Source of the DNA: Klenkia marina
GTDB lineage: Bacteria; Actinomycetota; Actinomycetes; Mycobacteriales; Geodermatophilaceae
Assembly: GCF_900101025.1 (NCBI RefSeq)
Contig: NZ_FMUH01000002.1
Coordinates: 558,001-622,000 of the forward strand
Reading direction: 5' to 3'
DNA: 64,000 bases
How positions within the stretch are numbered: position 1 is the first letter of the stretch; every line of letters begins with the position of its first letter. The notes under the pieces are model-generated. The model saw nothing but the letters and a program-made list of their open reading frames with translations, did not search any database and was not told the DNA's origin. Below are positions 1 through 9,000 of the stretch, one piece after another. The position numbers and the translations under genes were made by a program.

Positions 1-884
1 ACGAACGCGGCGGCGAAGGCGGTGCCGCTGTGGACCGCCTGCGCCGTCGAGCCGGCGGCCACGAGGTCGCCGCCGGGGGCGACCACGTCGACGTACTCGC
101 CGATCTGCGACCCGCGGCTGCGCTGGCCGCTGCGGTCGACCGCGCCGACGCCCACGACGCCGTCGTAGGCCGCGGGGTAGGGGGTCAGCGACGCCGGGTC
201 GGGGCGGTTGCCGCGCTGGTCGTCGTGGCCGTCGCCCACGGGGGCCACCACGACGACCCCGGCCTCCAGGGCACGGGTCACCGCGGCGGCGACGTCGGGC
301 ACGTCGCCGTAGAGCACGGTGCCGACCAGCACCACCTGCGCCCCGCCGGCGACCGCGGCGTCCAGGCCGGCCGCCAGCCGGGCCGGGTCGACGGGTTCGG
401 CGGCGGGGTCGGTGACCGGGTCGTCGGTGACCTGGACCGGCAGGATCGTGCTGTCGGGGGCCAGCCCCCGCAGCCCGACCCCGGTCTGCGCACCGGCGGC
501 GACGAGGCTGGCCAGCGCCGTGCCGTGCGTCGTGCAGTCGACGTCGGCGGGCCCGGAGCGGACGACGTCGGTGCCCGGCAGCACCCGGCCCTGCAGCTGG
601 GGGTGGGTGGCGGAGACGCCGGTGTCCACGACGGCGACGGTGACCCCGGCGCCGGTGCCGAACGGCCACACCTGGGTGGGTGGGTCGTAGCGCAGCTGCG
701 GCCAGGGCACGTCCTGGACGACGGCGGACTCGGGCAGCGCCTGGTCGCACACCTCGACGGCCACGGCCCGGCCGGCCCCGGGACCCACCAGGACCCCGGC
801 CGCCACCGCGCCGGCTGCCAGCGCCGCAGCGGCCGACCGGAGGCGGGATCCCGCCACGTGCGCCTCCCCGGGGCTGCTCGGCAC
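1..884 (-). CDS. mycP: Mycosin-type subtilisin-like protease (type VII secretion), C-terminus outside window
   Basis: Membrane-anchored S8 peptidase that accompanies ESX/type VII secretion systems. The start is taken as GTG at 884, followed by a basic N-terminus (RLRS) and an Ala/Gly/Val-rich export signal. The catalytic Asp is in AVVDTGVSATHPQL and the catalytic His in DCTTHGTALASL. At the window edge the third motif reads SGTAFAAAFV, where subtilases normally have GTS: the nucleophile codon is GCC (Ala). The gene runs off the left edge, so the C-terminal anchor is not visible. It diverges from the YbaB-like gene at 978, which leads into the effector gene. Family call is secure; whether the enzyme is active is doubtful. 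Confidence 0.85.
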   Translation of the reverse strand, partial: MPSSPGEAHVAGSRLRSAAAALAAGAVAAGVLVGPGAGRAVAVEVCDQALPESAVVQDVPWPQLRYDPPTQVWPFGTGAGVTVAVVDTGVSATHPQLQGRVLPGTDVVRSGPADVDCTTHGTALASLVAAGAQTGVGLRGLAPDSTILPVQVTDDPVTDPAAEPVDPARLAAGLDAAVAGGAQVVLVGTVLYGDVPDVAAAVTRALEAGVVVVAPVGDGHDDQRGNRPDPASLTPYPAAYDGVVGVGAVDRSGQRSRGSQIGEYVDVVAPGGDLVAAGSTAQAVHSGTAFAAAF

Positions 885-977
885 CCGGTCCGCGGGTGCG
901 GGAACCGGCGGGGCCAGTATCGTCGACCCACGTCCCCCGCGGGGTGCCGGGGCCGCACAGCTGGACGAGGAGGTCGC

Positions 978-1376
978 ATGGAACCGACGGCGTCCGACGT
1001 CACGGCGTTGCGTGTCTACGCCGAGCAGCTGCAGCAGCGCTTCGAGTCGATGGTGGCCGAGGCCCCCGCCCTGCTGGCCAAGGCCAAGGCGGTGCAGGTG
1101 ACCGAGAAGTCCCGCGACGGGCTGGTCACGGTGACGGTGGGCCCGCAGGGTGACCTGGTGCGGCTCGACCTCGACCCGCGCATCTACCGCCGTCCCGACT
1201 CGCGCGAGCTGGCCGACACGATCACCGCCACCGTGCAGAAGGCGGCCGCCGCCGCCCGCGACCAGGTGGTGGACACGTTCTCCGCCGTCGTGCCGCCCGA
1301 GCAGATGCGGGCCACCCTCGACGGCGACCTGGACCAGGTGATCGGCGACATGCACCGACGGACACGAGGAGCCTGA
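978..1376 (+). CDS. YbaB/EbfC-family DNA-binding-like protein
   Basis: 132 residues beginning at ATG 978 behind GAGGAGG. The pattern is that of YbaB/EbfC nucleoid-associated proteins: a long N-terminal helix (ALRVYAEQLQQRFESM), a central strand pair (DGLVTVTVGPQGDLVRLDLDP) and a C-terminal helix (ELADTITATVQKAAAAARDQV). YbaB-like proteins are common next to actinobacterial ESX substrate genes, where their job is not settled. The stop is one base from the next ATG (TGAGATG), so the gene is coupled to the small ESX-like gene and probably to the giant effector frame downstream. Confidence 0.8.
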   Translation: MEPTASDVTALRVYAEQLQQRFESMVAEAPALLAKAKAVQVTEKSRDGLVTVTVGPQGDLVRLDLDPRIYRRPDSRELADTITATVQKAAAAARDQVVDTFSAVVPPEQMRATLDGDLDQVIGDMHRRTRGA

Positions 1377-1377
1377 G

Positions 1378-1761
1378 ATGGCGGAGACCAACAGCGGCAA
1401 CAGCGTCTCGATCGACCCGGCGCAGGCCGGCGCCGGCATCCTGGCCTGGGAGGCCGCCGAGGGGGCGCTGAACCAGTCGGTGACCAACCGGCTCGCCACC
1501 ATCCAGAGCCTGCAGGGCGGCCAGCCGTGGGGCAGCGACGAGGCGGGGCAGAACTTCGCCTCCGGCGACGCGGGCTACGTGCACAACGCGGGCGCCGTGG
1601 GCGACGGCGTGCGTGCGGTCGCCCAGCAGCTGCACGAGCGCGGCCAGGGTGCGCGCACCGCCATCGGCAACTCGCTGGCCTCCGACGCCGACCAGGCCGC
1701 CGAGGTGCTGCCGGTCGACGCGCAGGTCTCCGGCGCCGGGACGCCGGGCAGCGGCTCCTGA
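1378..1761 (+). CDS. Small ESX/T7SS-associated protein (EspC/WXG-like)
   Basis: 127 residues, no signal peptide, Ala/Gly/Gln-rich and predicted mostly helical. The central stretch GGQPWGSDEAGQNFASG matches the W-G-x-D-E-x-G-x-x-F motif seen in small ESX-like proteins encoded just before polymorphic T7SS toxins; this is a family resemblance, not a database result. It is followed by a helix (AVAQQLHERGQGARTAIG). Translation starts 1 nt after the YbaB-like stop, and an 86-nt spacer precedes the giant frame. A role as co-secreted partner or chaperone of the downstream effector trunk is inferred from position. Confidence 0.65.
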   Translation: MAETNSGNSVSIDPAQAGAGILAWEAAEGALNQSVTNRLATIQSLQGGQPWGSDEAGQNFASGDAGYVHNAGAVGDGVRAVAQQLHERGQGARTAIGNSLASDADQAAEVLPVDAQVSGAGTPGSGS

Positions 1762-1847
1762 GCCCCACCCCCGCGCCGTCGGGCGCAGTGGGACAGTTCA
1801 CGTGCGCCACCGCCGGCGCCTGCCGACGACCTTGAACCGGGGGTGAG

Positions 1848-3050
1848 ATGAGCTCCGGCGACGTCACGCCCGCCTGGGAGGTGGGCGACCAGCCCGACTG
1901 GTTCGTCGACCTGGTCTCCATGGTCGTCTCCGGGCAGAGCTGGCCCGAGGGCAGCGAGACGGCCGTGTGGGCGATCCGCGACGAGTGGGCCGCGCTCGCG
2001 CAGGAGCTCAGCGACGCCGCGGGCGAGCTCAGCGACGCCACCACGACGCTGCGTGCCGGCTGGGACGCGCCGGCGGCGCTGGCCTTCGAGGACGTCGCGC
2101 AGCAGCTCATCGCCTCGCCCGAGTCCGGCCTCGCCGCGTTGCTGCAGAACGTGTCGGCGATGCAGCAGCAGACCGACAACTTCGCGATGGAGACGCAGTT
2201 CGGCAAGATCTCCATCAACGTGGCCTTCTGGGTCGCGGTGATCGCCGCGTTCATCGCGCTCATCGGCATGTTCTTCACCGGCGGCGCGACCGGCGGCCTG
2301 CTGGGCCCCATCGCAGCAACGGCCCGCACCGCGATCGGGCAGATCATCCAGAAGATCGTCGCCGCCGTGGGCCGCCGGTTCGCCACCAAGGCGATCACCC
2401 AGGCCGCCGCCCGCGAGGTCACCACCGCCGCGGCCGGCGCCGTCGGCCGCGGTGTCGTCTCCCGTGCGCTCAGCAACCACGTCGTCCAGCACCTGGGCCG
2501 GGAGGTGTTCGAGGAGGTCGCCGAGGAGGTCCTCATCGACACCATCTCGCAGGCCATCCAGATGCAGCAGGGCACCCGCACCGACTGGAACTGGAACAAC
2601 ACGGTCACCTCGGCAGTGGGTGGCGCGCTGGGCGGGGTGATCGGTGCCGGGGCGATCGCGCCGATCCTCGGCCGGGCCACCCGCAACCTGCCGCTCAACC
2701 GCGTCGGCCGCGACACCGTGGGCAACCTGCCCGGCCTGGGCAACGCCGTCCGCCGTTGGCCGGGCAACGCGCTCAACGCCGCCGCCAACAACGCGATCAC
2801 CTCGCCGGTCAGCAGCACGCTGACCAACGGCCTGGTCAACGGGCAATGGGCCTGGCCGTCGGCGCAGAGCTACCTCGGCGCCGCGCTCGGCGGTGCCGGT
2901 CGCGCCGGCACCGTGAGCCCGGTCAGCATCGACGTCATCTCGGCCGTCACCCGGCCCGGTCAGACCCTGGGCAACGCGATGCTGAACCAGGGCGCCGACG
3001 CCGTCGCCCGAGGCGACCTCGCACAGGGCCAGCTGGGCGGCTCGACGACG
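1848..3050 (+). other. N-terminal T7SS trunk: WXG100-like domain plus membrane-active region
   Basis: Residues ~1-105 contain SWPEGSETAVWAIRDEWAA and TTLRAGWDAPAALAFED, the pattern of the WXG100-like/CpnT N-terminal domain used as a type VII secretion module. Residues ~124-150 (AFWVAVIAAFIALIGMFF) form a strong membrane-type helix, then come Ala/Thr-rich helices and Gly-rich stretches (GGALGGVIGAGAIAP). This is known trunk architecture for secreted polymorphic toxins of Actinomycetota. It argues that the region downstream is delivered outside the cell. Confidence 0.75.
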
Positions 3051-6000
3051 ACCGCACCCGGAACCGGGGGCCAGAGCGGGGGGACGTCGGGGGCGAGCGC
3101 CGGTGCCGCGGGGTCGACCACCGGCGCGGCGGGCTCGACCGGGCAGACCGGCGGGGCGGCGGGTCAGACCGCCGGCGCGACCGGTCAGGCGGGGGCCGGG
3201 GGCCAGCAGGCGGGCGGGTCCCAGCAGGGGTCGGGCGCACAACAGGGCTCGGGCTCGCAGCAGGGGTCCGGGGGGCAGCAGGGCAGAACGGCGACTGCCG
3301 GTGCGGGCGCCCCGTCCAGTGCGGCCTCGACCCCGGCGACCTCCTCCTCGTCCTCACCCTCGACGTCTGCGTCGTCTTCGCCGACGTCCTCGTCCCCGCA
3401 GTCGTCGTCCCAGCAGTCGTCCTCCCCGCAGGGGGCGTCGTCAGGTCAGCAGGGGTCGACGTCGTCGGGTCCGTCCCAGACGACGCAGTCCTCCTCCCCC
3501 CAGGGCTCCTCGACGGGTCAGCAGGGGTCGACCTCGACGTCTCCGCAGTCGTCATCCCCCCAGGGGTCGACATCCCAGGCGCCGCAGTCGTCCTCCCCGC
3601 AGGGGGCGCCGTCCGGTCAGCAGGGGTCGACCCCGTCTGCCTCGCAGGGGTCTACGTCGTCGGGTCCGTCCCAGACGACGCAGTCCTCCTCCCCCCAGGG
3701 CTCCTCGACGGGTCAGCAGGGGTCGACCTCGACGTCTCCGCAGTCGTCCTCCCCGCAGTCGTCCTCCCCGCAGTCGTCGCAGAGCTCGACCCCGTCGGGC
3801 CAGCAGGGTGCGACCTCCTCGTCCACCCAGACCTCGCAGTCCGGGCAGTCGCCGTCGCAGTCGTCGCGCGAGGGCGGGCCGACCGACCATTCCGCCCCGC
3901 CGGCGGAGCAGCAGTCCCCCTCGCCGGCGACGGAGGGGCAGCCGGACACGACGACAGCCGCGGACCCGGCGTCCGATCCCTTGCGCCAGGCCGTCGAGCA
4001 CCGGGACGCGGTCGTCGACGACCTCACCCAGAAGCTGAACAAGGGCCTCGCCCCGGAGCAGCAGCTCTCCCGCGACCAGGTCGAGACCTTCCTGCGGGAG
4101 CGCGCCGCGAGCCGGGCCGGTCTGCACGTCGAGACGGCGGTCGACACCCCGGCGCCGGCCACCGACACCTCGTCGGTGACCCCCTCCCCGACGACCACAC
4201 CGTCCCCGGCCAGCTCGTCGTCCACGACGACGGCGTCGCGGGTGAACCCGACGGGCAGCGAGGACGGCGCCGCGCCACCGTCCGGTACCGACACCGGGGC
4301 GAGGGAGACCGTCGACGGGCCCGTCGACCCGGGTGCCCGGGCCACCGACGCCGCACCTGCCGACCAGCACACCGCTGACCCCGGCTCACCGCAGACCGTC
4401 GCCACCGGCGCGTCGGTGCGACCGGTGGACGACGCAGCTTCCTTCGGCTGGGCCGACGCCCAGTACGACACGTTCCGGTCCGACACCACGGACGTCCCGG
4501 CCATCGCCGCCCGCCTGGCGGACACCCTGCGCGCGGATGGCTCCCGAACCTTCACCGAGTCCGACGTCGCCCAGGTCAAGCAGCACCTGATGTTCGACGA
4601 GCACGACTTCGGCGACCGGTGGGGAGACGGTCCGACCCGGGGCCGCTTCGACGCCGACCCCGACATCGCCGAGGCGTGGATCCGGCTGCGACGCGGCACG
4701 CACACCCCGGCCGACCTGGTGCTCCTCGAGCACGAACTGCACGAGTCCGCCCTCATGCGGGCCGACCCCGGGCTGACCTACTGGGACGCGCACGAGGCCA
4801 CGCAGCAGGTGCACGACTGGGCTTCGGTGCGCACTCCTCGCACCGGCGAGACGACGGAGGGCTTGACCGATGGCGACGGCGACGTTCGTGGAGCGGGAGC
4901 AGCTGACCGACCAGCAGGTGGTCTACCGGTACGGGCCGAGCCCGCAGGCGATGGACGAGCGGCTGACGATCAGCCTGGCGACCGGGGAGACGACGGGCAC
5001 GACGGACCGCGCCGGATGGGTGGGCGGCTGGCTCCGCCACCGGCAGGGGACGACGGGGACCTGGCCGGAACGGGCGTCGATCGCCACCTGACCGGGACCG
5101 GCACCCTCGACGGAACGGGGCCGGATCCAGAGCTGACCCCCGACGACACCGAGGGACCCAGCACCGACCCCGCCACCCGAGGGGAGGCGAGCGATGACCG
5201 ACCTGCCGGACGGGACCTACGTGGACCGGCGGGGGAGGAAGTACCGCGGGTCGGACACGGGCGACCGGACGACCCTGCTGGTGTTCACCGAGACCCAGGA
5301 GGACCCGGAGTTCATCCCGGGACGGGTGCGGGGGTGGCGAACGCGACCGGAGCCGACGGCCGAGGCGGGCCGCCCAGGTCGTTCCACGCCGAGCTCGCGG
5401 CCGGCGTCCCCGGGCCCGAGCTGGCCGAGCTCGACGCCCTCCGGCGCACCGAGGTCGGTGCGCTGGACCAGGCGGACGTCGAACGGTTGCAGTCGCTCCG
5501 GGACTCGGTCGAGTTCCCACCCGGGGTGCCCATGCAGCGCGCTCTGCAGCCAGAGGCGTTCGAGCTCTACCTGACCAACGGCGTCGTCCTGGACGATGCA
5601 GGGGACGTCCTCTACGACGCCACCACGATGGCCGGCTTCAGCGCCCGGTTCGGCGATGTCGCCGACCTCGACACCCCGGCTGCCGTGTACGACGGCCTGG
5701 CACTCACCTTCGACGGCGCCGATGGACGGCCGGTGTACGACCGGGACGCCGAGACCCTGCCGGTCCTCCGCTTCCCGCTCGGCGACCCCGGTGCCCTCGA
5801 GACGCCCTACGGGGAGCGGTTCGGCGGCTGGCGGCCAGATCCGCCACCGGGCAGCGACGACCCGTTCACCGGCAACGGTTTCACCGCCTCGCCGGACCGG
5901 TGGATCCCCGAGACGGTGCTGCGCCCGACGCAGGTCCCCGACGGCGCGCAGCTGCTGTCCATCCGGCGGGACGGTCCAGCCGACCTCCTCGCGACCTTCT

Positions 6001-9000
6001 CCGCCCGCTCCGGCCGGTGGGTCCTCACCGACGCGGGGCTGGCGGCCCGTGCAGTCCTCGACGAAGGAGCGACCGTTGACCCAGCCACCGGACCTGCCGG
6101 ACGGCCAGTACGCGACGTGGCGGGGGAGGACGTACCCGGCGGGGCCCTCGACGACGTCGTCGGACCTGGTCGTGGTGTACGCCCCGACGCAGGAGGACCC
6201 GGTGTTCCGGCCGACGCCGGACGGGGAGTTCCGGGCGGAGGTCCCGCGGGCCGAGGCGCAGGTGTTCGTGCTGGAGACGACGTGCCGGTGGCGGGGCGAG
6301 CCGTTCCAGGTGACGTACGCGAAGCAGCCGGGCCGGTTCGGGCTGACGTGGATGGGCACCGAACCGGACCAGGTGACCCGGTTGGGTCTTCGCGAGCGGG
6401 AACGGGGGGTCTGGACGGTCGCGGCCCCGCGGAGCGAGGTGACCGACCTGGTGCAGCACCGGCGAGCGGTCGGTCCGACGGCGCCGCCGCACCACGAGGA
6501 GACCTGAGCGAACGGGCTGGAGAGCCTCGGCTGGCAGGCGATGGTCTCGGGATCGGAGGTGACCGACCTGGGGCAGGTGAGCAGGACGGCCCGACCGGGA
6601 GGAACAGCGATGCCTCCGGAGTTGCTGCCGACCGGTCCGGTGAGCGGCCACCACGTGCTCTGGCGGGGGACGACGTACCAGGGCAACGTCCTGGCGGACG
6701 ACCCGGCGACGACGGAGCTGCGCGCCCCGAGCCCGGCGGGCCCGGAGTGGCAGCCGACGACCAACCCGGCGCTGTGGACCCTGCGGGTGCCGACGAGCGA
6801 GGTCTGGGCGTTCGAGCTGACGACGACCTGCACGTGGCGGAGCGCCCGGTTCCTGGTGACCCGATGGCTGCCGGACGGTCTGCTGGAGCTGCAGCACCAG
6901 AAGGAGGACCGGCACGAGGCCGACCGGCTGGGCCTGCAGGGCAACCCCTGGGACGGGTGGTGGGCGGAGGGCACGCCGGCCGAGGTGAGCGAGGTCCGAC
7001 AGGAACGGACGACGCTGGGCGGGACCCCGCCGGACTGACGGAGACGGGGGACCGGGGTGATGATCGAGCTGCCGGACGGGATCTACGCGGAGTGGCGGGG
7101 GACGACGTACCCGGCGGGGCCCTCGACGACGCCGTCGCACCTGGTGGTGGTCCCACGGGCCGAGGCGCAGGTGTTCGTGCTGGAGACGACGTGCCGGTGG
7201 CGGGGCGAGCCGTTCCGGGTGACGTACGCGAAGCAGCCGGGCCGGTTCGGGCTGACGTGGATGGGGGCCGAACCGGACCAGGCGCACCAGAAGGAGATCT
7301 GGGCGGACCGACCGAGCAGCCCCCCGCCGACCCGGAGTCGCTCCGCGACGGCCTGACCGCCGCGGAGCAGCCGACGGGAGGACGGCCCGACGGCGGCTGG
7401 CCGCCACCGCGCAACGTCGGTCCGGACGGCGCAGTCGAGATGGCCGACGGGACGAGCTACACCCCCCGCCTGGCCAGGACCAGCCTCGACCTGGGCCCAC
7501 CGTGGTCGGCGGGCCTGGCCGGCCGACTGCCCGGCGGCATGACCGTCGAGCAGTTCACGGCCGCAGCGGGCAGCCGGAAGGACGTCCCGATCACGGACGA
7601 CGAGGTGGCCGCCATCCATGCCGAGCGCCAGGCCGTCCGACTGGAGGCGGGTGACCTGCTGCAACGTGCGGTCACCCCGGAGTCGCTGCGCAACTACCTG
7701 ACCAACACCCCGGTAGGGGAGGCAGCGAGCATCTTCTCGCCCGAGGCCACCAAGGGGTTCACAGCTCGGGCCGCCGACGTCGTGGCGTACGCGACCCCCG
7801 ACGCGCTCCGCTCGGCCCTCGCGCTCGACTACGACGACAAGGACTACGTCGGCCGGGAGGGCCGACCCCCGTACCTGCCCGGGGACGGCTCCGTCGCGGT
7901 GCTGCGCTACGCCCCCGCGGACGTCGCCGAACTGCACGTCCCGTACGGGCCTCGCCTGTCTGGCACGGTCGACTACCGCATCCCCTTCACCGGCACGGGG
8001 TTCACCCAGAACCAGAGCACCCCCGTGCCGGAGTTCGAGGCCACCGAGTTCGCGCCCCTGTCCACCGGTGCCGAGCTCTGGGCCCTGGACCCGCAGGGCG
8101 GCGAGACGCTGCTCGGCGTCTTCGTCCGCAACCCGGCGCGGCCGGACGAGGGGGCATGGTTCCCCAGCCGCGAAGGTGCTGTCTGGGCAGCCACCGGCGA
8201 CGCCGCTCCACCACGCACGGGCGAGAGCCCCGACCCCGCAGGAGGGACCCATGCCGGACCCGACCACACCGCTGCCGGACGGGGTGTACCTGGACTGGCG
8301 CGGACGGACCTACCCGGGCGGGGTCCGGTCGCGGACGACGGCCCTGCTGCTGTCGCCGGACCCGGAGGAGGGGTTCACCCCGCAGCGACCGGGCTGGGGC
8401 TTCGAACGGGAGGTGCCGATGGCCGAGGTGCAGATCTGGCGTCAGGTGACCCTGGCCACGTGGCGGGACCAGACGGTCCAGGTGCTCGGCCGCGGGCACG
8501 GCAAGATCCAGCTGGGCTACCTGGGGCACGACGAGAAGGAGGCGGAGAGCTCGGGCTGGACCCGCGTCGCACCGGGGGTCTTCACGACGACAGTGCCGGA
8601 GTCCGAGGTGGGGGACCAGCGGCAGGTCCGCAGGGAGGCCTGACGAACGCCTCCGTCCACGGTGATGGACCCGCGGACGAAGGAGGTTCGGGTTCCCGAG
8701 CTGACCACGACCTGGACGTGGCGTGGCGTTCGGTCGCGGACGAACAGCTGGTCGGGACGGAGGACACGGAGGGGCGAGCTGACGCAGACCTTGCCGGACG
8801 GGTCCTCCGTGGTGTGGAGGGGCCGACCGCCCCGCCGTCCCCCTCTCACCTGGAGACCGAGAATGACCGCACAGCAGCTGCCGGACGGGACGTACTGGGA
8901 GCACCGCGGGCTGACCCATCGAGGAACGGTCAGGCCCGGGGGGCGGACGGTGCTGCTGCTGTCCCCGGGCCCGTCGGAGGGCTTCGCCCCACGAGCGACG

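Noticed and set aside
30-977. Plus-strand open frame leading into the YbaB-like gene
   Set aside because: It is antisense to the mycosin, whose catalytic motifs are unmistakable. The YbaB-like protein starts at 978 behind a clear SD.
4864-4870. TGA three bases before the first immunity ATG as the true stop of toxin module 1
   Set aside because: It is out of frame with the module; it would need a sequencing error or frameshift. Kept only as an alternative in the findings.
5340-8250. Modules 2a/2b as TNT (NAD glycohydrolase) toxins
   Set aside because: The expected RYG, G-x-F-x-P and C-terminal P-x-F-G-Q type motifs of TNT domains are not in the sequence.
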